Source: Mucilaginibacter ginsenosidivorans (lineage in GTDB: Bacteria > Bacteroidota > Bacteroidia > Sphingobacteriales > Sphingobacteriaceae). From it: a DNA stretch of 64,000 nt. Below are positions 27,865-36,176 of this stretch, one piece after another. Positions within the stretch are counted from its first letter, which is position 1, and each line of letters begins with the position of its first letter. The notes under the pieces are model-generated. The model worked only from the letters and a program-made list of their open reading frames with translations. It did not search any database and was not told the origin of the DNA. The position numbers and the translations under genes were made by a program. The DNA is taken from contig NZ_CP042436.1 in assembly GCF_007971025.1 (NCBI RefSeq), positions 682,001-746,000 of the forward strand, read 5' to 3'.

Positions 27865-28407
27865 TCAATTATTGACCTTCCTATAGATTCCCATCAAGCC
27901 CCGTCCCTGTTCCTTGTAATCAAGTCCGTAGCCAACCACAAATTCATTAGGTATCTGGAAGCCGACATATTTCAACTCTTCAATAGAAATTTCTATGGCC
28001 TCGGGTTTCAGCAGCAGCGTACATACCGTAATAGAAGCGGGCTCGCGCACTTTCAGCTTATCAATCAGGTAATGCAGTGTGTTACCCGTATCAACAATAT
28101 CCTCCACCAGGATAATATCGCGGCCCTTAACGTCAATGGTCAGGTCGAAGTCGTCCCGTATCCGGCGGGTGCTTGATGTACCGCCAAAGTAGGAGGCCAG
28201 TTTGGTAAATGTCACTTCCACAGGGATCTCCAGGTTCTTCACCATGTCGGCGACGAATAAAAAGCTGCCGGTCAGTATCCCTGCCACTACCGGATTACGA
28301 CCTTTAAAATCGGTACTGATCTCGTGGGCCAGTTCTTTTATACGGGCCTCCAGCCGGTCATAAGGGATCAGCAATTCAAAATTCAGGTCGGCAACTGCGG
28401 TTTTCAT
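27865..28407 (-). CDS. hpt: hypoxanthine phosphoribosyltransferase
   Basis: 180-aa purine salvage enzyme that makes IMP/GMP from hypoxanthine/guanine and PRPP. The PRPP-binding loop is ILVEDIVDTGNT (residues 99-110), preceded by GILTGSFLFVADM and the flexible loop SYFGGTSSTRRIR; the C-terminal base-binding part holds FVVGYGLDYKEQGR. The ATG at 28407 sits 4 nt past a near-consensus -7 element; an ORF extension to 28440 is not supported. Confidence 0.95.
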   Translation of the reverse strand: MKTAVADLNFELLIPYDRLEARIKELAHEISTDFKGRNPVVAGILTGSFLFVADMVKNLEIPVEVTFTKLASYFGGTSSTRRIRDDFDLTIDVKGRDIILVEDIVDTGNTLHYLIDKLKVREPASITVCTLLLKPEAIEISIEELKYVGFQIPNEFVVGYGLDYKEQGRGLMGIYRKVNN

Positions 28408-28411
28408 GCCG

Positions 28412-28419
28412 TAAATGTA
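28412..28419 (-). promoter_or_regulatory. -7-like element for hpt
   Basis: TACATTTA on the minus strand (last base differs from TAnnTTTG), with TTG 18 nt upstream as -33. It ends 4 nt before the ATG, which suggests a leaderless mRNA. Confidence 0.5.
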
Positions 28420-28555
28420 TATATTCTGTGCAATTAACAATATTAGAACGACATTAAAACGGGAAATTTCTGCAGCGCCCAGATACCGCTACCTGCGCTT
28501 AACTACAGGCGCCCGCAGACAGGCAGACTTACGAGTTAAAATCGCAGGCTTTTCT

Positions 28556-28563
28556 TACATTTA
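28556..28563 (+). promoter_or_regulatory. -7-like element for isomerase/epimerase gene
   Basis: TACATTTA, the same variant as in front of hpt, ends 6 nt before the ATG at 28570. Confidence 0.4.
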
Positions 28564-28569
28564 ACCATC

Positions 28570-29508
28570 ATGTCCAAAACAATCATTAACCGCCGGGCCG
28601 CTTTACAGTTCATTGGCCTGGCAGCCGGTGCATCGGTCGTTCCAAAGGCAGACGCCTCATCTGCAAAAGTGAACCCGGCGCCTTTCGTCTTCAGTCTTAA
28701 TATGTCCACTATTCGCGGGCAAAATTTAGGGTTTATGAAAGAACTCGAAGTAGCCTCAAAAGCCGGTTTCTGTCATGTCGAAATATGGATAGACAGCCTG
28801 CACGATTACTTAAAACATGGCGGCACGTTGACAGAGGTTAAAACACGCCTGGATGCACTTGGCCTGACGGTCGAGAATTGCATCGCTTTCGCCGAATGGA
28901 TAGTTGACGATGACCAAAAGCGTAAAAAGGCAATAGAACAGATGAAAAAGGAAATGGACATGGTGGCGCAACTGGGCTGCAAGCGCATAGCAGCAACCGG
29001 CAAGGGCCTGCCGGAAAATCCCGCGACCAGTCTCGATACGATGGCGAAACGCTATCGCGCCGTACTGGAAATGGGCGACGAAACAGGCGTACTGCCCATA
29101 CTCGAACTATGGGGCTTCCAGAAAAAGCTCGACCGCGTGAGTGAAGTAACCTACATTGCTATGGAAAGTGGCCATAAAAAAGCCAATATCCTGCTGGATG
29201 TTTTTCACCTGTACCGGGGGAAAACCCCGCTGGATATGCTTTCACTGTTAAATCCGGCGCACGTCGATATCCTCCACATGAATGATTATCCTGCGACCCT
29301 GGCCGCCGACATTATCACCGACGCAGACCGTATTTATCCAGGTGATGGCGTGGCGCCGATCAAACGCATCCTCAAAACGCTGAAACGGCATGATGAACCA
29401 CTCATCCTTTCAGCCGAATTATTCAACACGGCCTACTACAAACAGGATGCTTTAACCGTAGCGAAGACCTGTTTAGAGAAGATGAAGAAGCTAGCCGACG
29501 GGGTGTGA
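28570..29508 (+). CDS. exported sugar phosphate isomerase/epimerase-like (TIM barrel) protein
   Basis: 312 aa. The N-terminus has a twin-arginine-type signal (INRRAALQFIGLAAGASVVP), then an AP-endonuclease-2/xylose-isomerase TIM barrel: GFCHVEIWIDSL, LGCKRIAATGKGLP, ILELWGFQKKL, ILLDVFHLYRGKT, DILHMNDYPA, PGDGVAPIKRIL and AELFN. The metal-binding acidic/His positions (E, D, H, E) are present. Substrate unknown; such exported barrels occur widely in Bacteroidota sugar metabolism. Confidence 0.88.
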   Translation: MSKTIINRRAALQFIGLAAGASVVPKADASSAKVNPAPFVFSLNMSTIRGQNLGFMKELEVASKAGFCHVEIWIDSLHDYLKHGGTLTEVKTRLDALGLTVENCIAFAEWIVDDDQKRKKAIEQMKKEMDMVAQLGCKRIAATGKGLPENPATSLDTMAKRYRAVLEMGDETGVLPILELWGFQKKLDRVSEVTYIAMESGHKKANILLDVFHLYRGKTPLDMLSLLNPAHVDILHMNDYPATLAADIITDADRIYPGDGVAPIKRILKTLKRHDEPLILSAELFNTAYYKQDALTVAKTCLEKMKKLADGV

Positions 29509-29610
29509 AAATACCCCCGAATAGAACACCTGTTCCGATCTGAAAATCATGCAAACAACCGAGCACCTATTCCAGACTTTCCGATCTTCTGACATTCGGA
29601 CTAAAACCTA

Positions 29611-29618
29611 TATCTTTG
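29611..29618 (+). promoter_or_regulatory. -7 element for M16 peptidase gene
   Basis: TATCTTTG, perfect TAnnTTTG, ends 6 nt before the ATG at 29625. It lies across the TTG at 29616 that would otherwise look like a start. Confidence 0.6.
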
Positions 29619-29624
29619 CCCCTC

Positions 29625-30854
29625 ATGATCGATTACCAGGTCCATACCTTAGCCAACGGTATCAGGATTTTACATAAGCCCTTCCCGTCCGCCATTACCC
29701 ACTGCTGTTTCGTGGTGAATGCCGGTTCGCGCGATGAACCCGCGGGTAAAGAGGGCCTGGCGCATTTTATCGAGCACCTTTTATTTAAGGAAACCGAACG
29801 CCGCAGTACCAACCAGATATTGAACCGCCTGGAACTCGTAGGCGCCGACCTGAATGCCTACACCACCAAGGAATATACCTGTGTACATGCGTCGCTATTG
29901 AGACAGCACCTGGAGCGGACGGTGGACCTGTTTGAAGACATCCTGTTTCATTCCACCTTCCCGCAGGAAGAGTTAGAAAAAGAACGCGGAGTTATACTGG
30001 ATGAGATCGCCTCCTATCTCGATCAGCCGGAAGAAGCTATACAGGACGATTTTGAGGAACTGCTTTTTAAGGACCACGCTTTAGGTAAGAATATTTTAGG
30101 TACCCCAGGGTCGGTTGCTGCCCTGAACAAAATGGATATCAGCCAATTCATGGCAGATAACTACAATACCTCCGAAATGGTTTTTGCGGTTATCGGCGAC
30201 CATGATTTTAATAAGCTGGTTAAGCTTTGTGAAAAGTATTTCGGTGATGTCCCGGCAAATCAGGCCCAAAAGCACCGCAGCCAGCCAGCTGATCAGGAGG
30301 GCGAAAAGGTTAGCCTTGCGCGACCCATAAGCCAAACCCACTGCATCATCGGCAACCGGGCCTATCCTGCCGCGCATCATCATAAAACAGGCCTCCTGTT
30401 ATTGAACAACCTGCTCGGCGGCATCGGCATGAGTAACCGCCTGAACCTGGAAATACGCGAGAAATACGGCATTGCCTATACCATTGAATCTAACTACACC
30501 CCGCTTTCAGATGCCGGCATTTTTTCCATCTATTTCGGTACCGATGCTGAAAAGGCAGCAAAGGCCGATAAACTGGTCCATAAAGAATTAAAAAAACTGC
30601 GCGATCAAAAACTCGGCACACTGCAATTGCACCAGGCCAAACAAAAGTTCATCGGACAAATAGCCTTAGCCGAAGAGAATCGGATAGGTCTCATCATTTC
30701 CATGGCCAAAAGCCTGCTTGATTTCGGTTATGTGGATACGCTGGAGCAGATATTTGGCAAGATAGAAATGGTTACGGCAGAGCAGGTTCTGGAGATAAGT
30801 AACGAAATTTTTGATAATAGGCTGACCACTCTGGTCTTTGAGCCTAAGCAATAA
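29625..30854 (+). CDS. M16-family (pitrilysin-like) zinc peptidase
   Basis: 409 aa. The inverted zinc motif HxxEH is present (His47, Glu50, His51 in LAHFIEHLLF) with the distal ligand Glu127 (RGVILDEIASY), so this is the active half rather than an inactive partner. The C-terminal half has the usual LNLEIREKYGIAYTIES motif (R/Y). No signal peptide, so it is likely cytoplasmic. Followed 17 nt later by def, which has its own promoter. Confidence 0.93.
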   Translation: MIDYQVHTLANGIRILHKPFPSAITHCCFVVNAGSRDEPAGKEGLAHFIEHLLFKETERRSTNQILNRLELVGADLNAYTTKEYTCVHASLLRQHLERTVDLFEDILFHSTFPQEELEKERGVILDEIASYLDQPEEAIQDDFEELLFKDHALGKNILGTPGSVAALNKMDISQFMADNYNTSEMVFAVIGDHDFNKLVKLCEKYFGDVPANQAQKHRSQPADQEGEKVSLARPISQTHCIIGNRAYPAAHHHKTGLLLLNNLLGGIGMSNRLNLEIREKYGIAYTIESNYTPLSDAGIFSIYFGTDAEKAAKADKLVHKELKKLRDQKLGTLQLHQAKQKFIGQIALAEENRIGLIISMAKSLLDFGYVDTLEQIFGKIEMVTAEQVLEISNEIFDNRLTTLVFEPKQ

Positions 30855-30859
30855 AGCTG

Positions 30860-30867
30860 TATTTTTG
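30860..30867 (+). promoter_or_regulatory. -7 element for def
   Basis: TATTTTTG, perfect TAnnTTTG, in the 17-nt gap after the M16 gene, 4 nt before the ATG at 30872 (10 nt before a second in-frame ATG at 30878). Confidence 0.55.
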
Positions 30868-30871
30868 TACA

Positions 30872-31414
30872 ATGAAGATGCCCATCATTGCCTACGGCGA
30901 CCCGGTATTAAGAAAAAAAGCGACTGCCATTGAACCGGCCGAATATCCGCATATTCAGGGCCTGGTAAATGATATGTTCGAGACCATGTATGGCGCGCGC
31001 GGTGTTGGCCTGGCCGCCCCGCAGGTAGGTTTATCTATGCGTCTTTTTATTGTGGATGCAACGCCATTTGGCGATGAGGAGCCGGAACTGAACGATTTCA
31101 AAAAAGCTTTTATTAACGCGCAGATACTGGAAGAAACTGGCGAAGAATGGGGTTTTAATGAGGGCTGCCTCAGCATCCCCGACATTCGGGAAGACGTTTA
31201 CCGCAAACCGGTGATTCAGATATCTTACTACGACGAAAACTGGAAGCACCACGAAGAAACCTTCAAAGGCATGGCGGCCCGCATCATACAGCATGAATAT
31301 GACCACATTGAAGGTAAGCTCTTTACCGATAAATTAAGCCCGCTGCGCAGGCGCCTCATCGAGAAGAAACTGAACGACATATCCAGGGTATTGTCGACGT
31401 GGATTATAAAATGA
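30872..31414 (+). CDS. def: peptide deformylase
   Basis: 180-aa metalloenzyme that removes the formyl group from nascent proteins. All three signatures are intact: GVGLAAPQVG (residues 44-53), EGCLS with the metal ligand Cys99, and HEYDH with ligands His141 and His145 and catalytic Glu142. A short insertion between motifs 1 and 2 is normal for Bacteroidota. Possible starts are the ATGs at 30872 and 30878; the first is used. Confidence 0.96.
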   Translation: MKMPIIAYGDPVLRKKATAIEPAEYPHIQGLVNDMFETMYGARGVGLAAPQVGLSMRLFIVDATPFGDEEPELNDFKKAFINAQILEETGEEWGFNEGCLSIPDIREDVYRKPVIQISYYDENWKHHEETFKGMAARIIQHEYDHIEGKLFTDKLSPLRRRLIEKKLNDISRVLSTWIIK

Positions 31415-31489
31415 AATTCCCTGCCGCTAAGAAAGGGCGTTAATTTAAGTCTGAAGCTCTTAGTCAGCAGTCTTAAGTCGGTGTATGAC

Positions 31490-32128
31490 CTAATTCCCGT
31501 TGTTCTGCCTGCTTTTATCCCCCGCGGCTATCTGGTTGATGAGCGTACCCCAGGCTATCGGGCTCAATAATGGGTTTACAGTCGAGTGCGAGTTCACAAT
31601 GTTATTATGCTCTTGCTGTGCATAACCGGCCTGCATTTCGCCACCATCCCTTGGCAGCGTATTTCCTGATGCCGCTATGGTAATGTGAGAGATGTTCTTG
31701 CGTGCTATTTCCAGGTCGTCATCGGCCAGTTTCATGTTCAGGAAATCCTTCTTAAACTCATCAGTAGTGGCCCAGGGGAATACCCGGAATGTCGGTAAAT
31801 TCACTATTTGAGGTTTAATATTTACCTGTGTGGTGTAACTTTTAGCCGGCAAATTGGCAGGGATAACTACCGTGGTAGCCGCGAAGCCTATGCTGGTAAA
31901 AACCAATGTATCCTGCTCATGTGCCACAAATGAAAAGTAGCCGTTGTAGCTGGATACAAAAGTTTGATTATTAAAAGATTTATTGGTGATGGTTACGTAA
32001 GGCACTATCGATTTGGTACTATCAGCATTATGCACGACGCCGCTGAACTGCACCAATGGCTTTTCCTTCTGCTGGGCCATGGCGCCTACAGAAACTAACA
32101 GGAACAATATGCCGATAAGGTACTTCAT
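31490..32128 (-). CDS. secreted carboxypeptidase-regulatory-like domain protein
   Basis: 212 aa with a signal peptide (MKYLIGILFLLVSVGAMAQ). The mature part begins with a CarboxypepD_reg-like beta-sandwich: VQFSGVVHNADSTKSIVPYV, GYFSFVAHEQDTLVFTSIGF, where the DTLVFTSIGF ending is characteristic. The C-terminal part is polar and unassigned. Such single-domain proteins are common in Bacteroidota envelopes; the same domain precedes many TonB-dependent receptors. No receptor is adjacent. Confidence 0.82.
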   Translation of the reverse strand: MKYLIGILFLLVSVGAMAQQKEKPLVQFSGVVHNADSTKSIVPYVTITNKSFNNQTFVSSYNGYFSFVAHEQDTLVFTSIGFAATTVVIPANLPAKSYTTQVNIKPQIVNLPTFRVFPWATTDEFKKDFLNMKLADDDLEIARKNISHITIAASGNTLPRDGGEMQAGYAQQEHNNIVNSHSTVNPLLSPIAWGTLINQIAAGDKSRQNNGN

Positions 32129-32241
32129 TTATAATTGATCTCTTTGTTATTTATACCTGTCCGCCTTAAAATGGTTTCAAATTACCAAACAAAAATAATT
32201 TATTGCCGCAAATAGCCTTGTAATTTAACAATACTTAACAA

Positions 32242-32520
32242 TTATTGCAAATTTGCAGGGAGCACAGCATTAGGGTCGTCAATGTCGGTCAGATTTATTG
32301 CTTCAACACCTGTTATTTCCGGCACGGCCTTTTTTATAGCTTCTTCAATACCCGCCTTCAGTGTCATAATGCTCATCGGGCAATTACCACAAGCACCTAA
32401 ATATTTCAATTTAACCACATTTTCGGGAGTTATCTCCTCTACCGAAACATTCCCGCCATCAGTCTCCAGGTACGGACGGATCGTATCAAGGGCTGCCTCT
32501 ACCTGTTCTATCAAACTCAT
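32242..32520 (-). CDS. NifU C-terminal domain Fe-S scaffold protein
   Basis: 92 aa, a stand-alone NifU/Nfu domain that carries or delivers Fe-S clusters. The cluster motif is GACGNCPMS (CxxC). LETDGGNVSVEEI near the start and TLKAGIEEAIKKAVPEI after the motif are typical. It lies about 100 nt downstream of the Mrp gene on the same strand; the pair fits joint Fe-S assembly. Confidence 0.93.
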   Translation of the reverse strand: MSLIEQVEAALDTIRPYLETDGGNVSVEEITPENVVKLKYLGACGNCPMSIMTLKAGIEEAIKKAVPEITGVEAINLTDIDDPNAVLPANLQ

Positions 32521-32621
32521 TTTTACTAATTTATAAAGTAAAATTACTAATTATTTGCAAATTCTCATTAATCAGCCTCAACCGGTCGCACGAGACTCCA
32601 GTCTGAATAATCAAAGCAGTA

Positions 32622-33707
32622 TCAGGGCAAAACCGGTGCTTTACCATTGGCTGTTGCGTTAGCGATGGCCACCTGTTGTGCTACGCGTTTGGCCATATCC
32701 AAAAAAGCTTTGCTCATCGGGTTGGCGTCATCCAGTATCACCGGCATCCCTGCATCGCCCGATTCACTTATACTTTTTACCAGCGGTATCTCGCCCAAAA
32801 ACGGCACCTCTAACTGCGAAGCCAGCTTTTGCCCCCCGCCCTGGCCGAAAATATAATAGCGGTTATCCGGCAATTCGGCAGGCGTAAAATAGCTCATATT
32901 CTCTACTATACCCAGCAGCGGCACATTAATAGCGCTCATCATAAACATGCCAATGCCTTTTTTGGCATCAGCCAACGCTACGTTTTGCGGCGTGGTAACG
33001 ATGACCGCACCGGTAACCGGGAAGCTTTGCGACACCGTGATATGAATATCCCCCGTGCCCGGCGGCAGGTCGACTACCAAATAATCCAGTTCGCCCCAGT
33101 CGGCATCGTTAAATAATTGCTTTACTGCGGTCGAAACCATAGGCCCCCGCCATGGAACGGGCTGGTTGGGATCAGTAAAGAATCCTATCGATAGTAATTT
33201 AATTCCGTATTTCTCAATTGGTTCAATGCGTGTCTTTCCCTCCAGCTGGCTGGCTTTAGGGCGTGCACCTTCCAGGCCGAACATGATAGGCAGCGAGGGC
33301 CCGTAAATATCCGCGTCGATCAGGCCTACTTTAGCACCTGCATGCGCCAGGCCCAGGGCCAGGTTCACCGCGACCGTAGATTTGCCTACGCCGCCTTTCC
33401 CCGACGCCACCGCTATGATATTTTTCACCCCCGGAACGCCTGTGTTCTTTTGGGTGGTAACATGCGATGTCATGTTGATACTCACCTCTACTTCCTTACT
33501 GATAAAATAACTTATGGCGTTTCGGCATGCATTTTCGATCATCGCTTTCAACGGGCAGGCCGGTGTGGTAAGGATAACGGAAAAGCTTAGCTTATTACCG
33601 TCTATCCTGATGTCCTGGATCATGTTCAGCGTCACCAGGTCCTTTTTCAGGTCCGGCTCTTCCACATTGCCCAGCGCTTGTAATACTTGTTCGGTGGTTA
33701 TTGTCAT
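32622..33707 (-). CDS. Mrp/NBP35-family Fe-S carrier ATPase (ApbC)
   Basis: 361 aa. N-terminal MIP18/DUF59 domain (residues 1-90) followed by a deviant-Walker P-loop ATPase: ASGKGGVGKSTVAVNLALG (about 103), DADIYGPSLPIMFG, DYLVVDLPPGTGDIH. It transfers Fe-S clusters to target proteins. The CxxC of some Mrp proteins near the C-terminus is not visible. Partner to the NifU-type gene downstream. Its -7 element is at 33716-33723 and it is divergent from the GT51 gene. Confidence 0.94.
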   Translation of the reverse strand: MTITTEQVLQALGNVEEPDLKKDLVTLNMIQDIRIDGNKLSFSVILTTPACPLKAMIENACRNAISYFISKEVEVSINMTSHVTTQKNTGVPGVKNIIAVASGKGGVGKSTVAVNLALGLAHAGAKVGLIDADIYGPSLPIMFGLEGARPKASQLEGKTRIEPIEKYGIKLLSIGFFTDPNQPVPWRGPMVSTAVKQLFNDADWGELDYLVVDLPPGTGDIHITVSQSFPVTGAVIVTTPQNVALADAKKGIGMFMMSAINVPLLGIVENMSYFTPAELPDNRYYIFGQGGGQKLASQLEVPFLGEIPLVKSISESGDAGMPVILDDANPMSKAFLDMAKRVAQQVAIANATANGKAPVLP

Positions 33708-33715
33708 AGCAACTA

Positions 33716-33723
33716 CAAAAATA
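33716..33723 (-). promoter_or_regulatory. -7 element for mrp-like gene
   Basis: TATTTTTG on the minus strand, perfect TAnnTTTG, ends 8 nt before the ATG at 33707. Confidence 0.55.
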
Positions 33724-33877
33724 CTAAATCGAGGGCTATTGAGTGTCAGCGTAATGATAAAATGAACAGATTGTTCTTCAGCGATTTTTTTGCAGATTAA
33801 CCTGATCTTAGAATTAAGTATTACCTGCCAATAAACATTTTAACTATACCCGCGTTTGTATCGGATAAGATTTAATT

Positions 33878-33885
33878 TAGCTTTG
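33878..33885 (+). promoter_or_regulatory. promoter (-33/-7) for GT51 gene
   Basis: TAGCTTTG at 33878-33885 with TTTG at 33855-33858, 19 nt apart: the best full Bacteroidota promoter in the window. The ATG at 33900 follows after 14 nt. Confidence 0.65.
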
Positions 33886-33899
33886 GATAAAATTACCTG

Positions 33900-36068
33900 A
33901 TGAAACGCCCTCTGCCAAAATATATCCGGGTAACCGGCATCATAGTTATTGTTCTGATCGTTCTCTTCTCTATTGGTGGTTACATAGCATACTCCAAACG
34001 CGAAGCTATCCTGCGGAAAGAGATCGCCAGCGCACAGGCCAAAGCAAAAAAAGATTATAACCTCGACGTTAAGATCGGTTCAGCGCGGTTCACCGGGCTG
34101 GCCACCGTCTCCTTTTCGGATATTACCGTTGTACCCGAGCAACGCGACAGCCTGCTTAATATCAAAAGATTCGACGTCAGTGTAAGGCTAATGCCATTGA
34201 TATTCGGCAAGGTAAAACTATCCGATGTGGTGCTGGATGACGGCCACCTAAACCTGACAAGCATTAAGGGCGTTAAGAATTTTGACTTCCTGTTCCGTAA
34301 GAAAAAAGATACGACGGTTAAAACCAAGATCGATCTGTCTGTTGTTGCCAACAACCTGATGAAGCAGGTACTATATAAGATCCCGGATAATCTCGACCTG
34401 AAAAATTTTCTCATCACCTTTAAAGATGACAGTGCCGGTGTAAAAATGCTCGCGCAAACAGCGCAGATCAAAAACGGCAAACTGAGCTCGACCATTAAAG
34501 TTGATGATACAGCAACCTGGCATTTTGCCGGCAAAATGCACCCCTCCGATAAGGATATTGATGTAAGCCTTTATGCCGATGGCAAAAAGGTTGAACTCCC
34601 GGTTATCGAAAAACGTTTCCACCTTAAGGTTAATTTTGATACCGTTACCACCCGCTTACAAAAGGTGGAGAATAGCGACGGTATTACAAAAATATATGGT
34701 TACTGGGCCGTCAGGAATTTGGTGGTGAACCACCAGGCTCTTTCATCAAGCGACATCGTGGTGCCGGACGGTTCAATAGATGCAAATGTATTCGTCGGGA
34801 AAAATTATGTTTCGCTGGACAGCACTTCGCTCATACATCTTAAAAAGATCACCATAAAGCCCTATTTAAAATACCAGCTTAACCCGGTTAAGATATTTAC
34901 CGTGAAAATAAATACAGACTGGCTCGATGCGCAGGATGTGTTTGATGCTTCGCCGGGAGGTCTGTTTGAATCCCTGGAGGGTATCAAAGTAGTAGGGAAA
35001 TTAAAATATCATCTTCACCTTTTCCTTGATACTTCGAACCCCGACCAGGTGCAATTCGAATCGGCGCTGGACAAACAGGGTTTCCATATCACAAAATACG
35101 GCAAAACCGATTTGAGCAAGTTGAACAGGGTGTTTACCTATGTTCCTTACGAAAAAGGGAAGCCTATGCCCGCCCGCATTATAGGGCCGCAGAATCCTGA
35201 TTTTACACCGCTTAGTCAAATATCCCCCAATGTGCGTTATGCCTGCATGACTTCTGAGGACCCGTCATTTTACACCAATAAAGGTTTCGTGATAGAATCC
35301 ATAAGGCGTTCTATAGCTACCGACTTTAAGAAAAAGAAGTTCACCCGCGGTGGCAGCACCATTTCGATGCAGTTGATCAAAAACACCTTTTTAAGCAGGG
35401 AAAAAACCCTCGCAAGGAAGATAGAGGAGATATTGATCGTATGGCTAATCGAGAACGATAATATTATGAGCAAGGATCGCATGCTGGAGGTTTATTTCAA
35501 CGTAGCGGAGTGGGGTAGGAACGTTTATGGAATTGGTGAGGCGTCGCGTTATTATTTCGGCAAGTCACCCTCGGAACTGACCCTGGGCGAAGGCATTTAC
35601 CTGGCAAGCATATTGCCGCACCCAAAAACGGGGTTATATTCCTTCCTGCCCGATGGAAGCCTAAGGCCAAGCCTGCAGGGCTACTACAACCTGATAGGCA
35701 AATTAATGGCCGGCCATGGCTGGACGGAGCCTGACAGCACAGGTTACGGTTATGCAAATGTACGTTTAAAAGAAAGCCTGCGACAGGAAATAGCGCCGGT
35801 ACCTACGGCTGTAGCCGATAGCCTGATGCAGCAGACAAACGACGACGACGATACCCCGATAGGGCTTGGCTTGCAGGAGCAACCCCAGCCCGAGAAAAAG
35901 CCAAATTTCTTTCAACGCCTGTTCGGCAGAAAGGATACTACAAAAAAAGAAGAGCTGGGGGTAGATACCGCTGGCAAAACCAAAAAACAGATACGCCAGG
36001 AAAAGCGCGCCCTGAAAAAATTAGAACGGGAGCGACGTAAAGAACTTCACGATAAGGGATTGATGTAG
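33900..36068 (+). CDS. GT51 peptidoglycan transglycosylase with AsmA-like N-terminal region
   Basis: 722 aa. A membrane helix (about residues 12-30) is followed by about 380 residues of beta-rich AsmA/DUF748-like sequence, then a GT51 domain: SEDPSFYTNKGF (catalytic Glu453), RGGSTISMQLIKNTFLS, LARKIEEILIVWLIE, EVYFNVAEWGRNVYGIGEAS and ILPHPKTG. The usual His of EDxxFxxHxG is Asn, and QQL is MQL. No transpeptidase domain follows; the tail is lysine/arginine-rich and probably cytoplasmic-like or cell-wall binding. A monofunctional glycan-strand polymerase with unusual N-terminal fusion. Confidence 0.88.
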   Translation: MKRPLPKYIRVTGIIVIVLIVLFSIGGYIAYSKREAILRKEIASAQAKAKKDYNLDVKIGSARFTGLATVSFSDITVVPEQRDSLLNIKRFDVSVRLMPLIFGKVKLSDVVLDDGHLNLTSIKGVKNFDFLFRKKKDTTVKTKIDLSVVANNLMKQVLYKIPDNLDLKNFLITFKDDSAGVKMLAQTAQIKNGKLSSTIKVDDTATWHFAGKMHPSDKDIDVSLYADGKKVELPVIEKRFHLKVNFDTVTTRLQKVENSDGITKIYGYWAVRNLVVNHQALSSSDIVVPDGSIDANVFVGKNYVSLDSTSLIHLKKITIKPYLKYQLNPVKIFTVKINTDWLDAQDVFDASPGGLFESLEGIKVVGKLKYHLHLFLDTSNPDQVQFESALDKQGFHITKYGKTDLSKLNRVFTYVPYEKGKPMPARIIGPQNPDFTPLSQISPNVRYACMTSEDPSFYTNKGFVIESIRRSIATDFKKKKFTRGGSTISMQLIKNTFLSREKTLARKIEEILIVWLIENDNIMSKDRMLEVYFNVAEWGRNVYGIGEASRYYFGKSPSELTLGEGIYLASILPHPKTGLYSFLPDGSLRPSLQGYYNLIGKLMAGHGWTEPDSTGYGYANVRLKESLRQEIAPVPTAVADSLMQQTNDDDDTPIGLGLQEQPQPEKKPNFFQRLFGRKDTTKKEELGVDTAGKTKKQIRQEKRALKKLERERRKELHDKGLM

Positions 36069-36176
36069 TGTTGGGAATAGCGTAATTTATTTATAGCTAA
36101 ACGGCAATAGCTCAGCTGAAATCGTACCGATCAAAAAATTTGATGATAATGGCCAAGGGGGGTAATTGTGCACTGT

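Noticed and set aside
29520-29580. TTCCGATCT occurring twice, reminiscent of a sequencing-adapter end
   Set aside because: Only nine bases match and the flanks do not continue the adapter; most likely chance.
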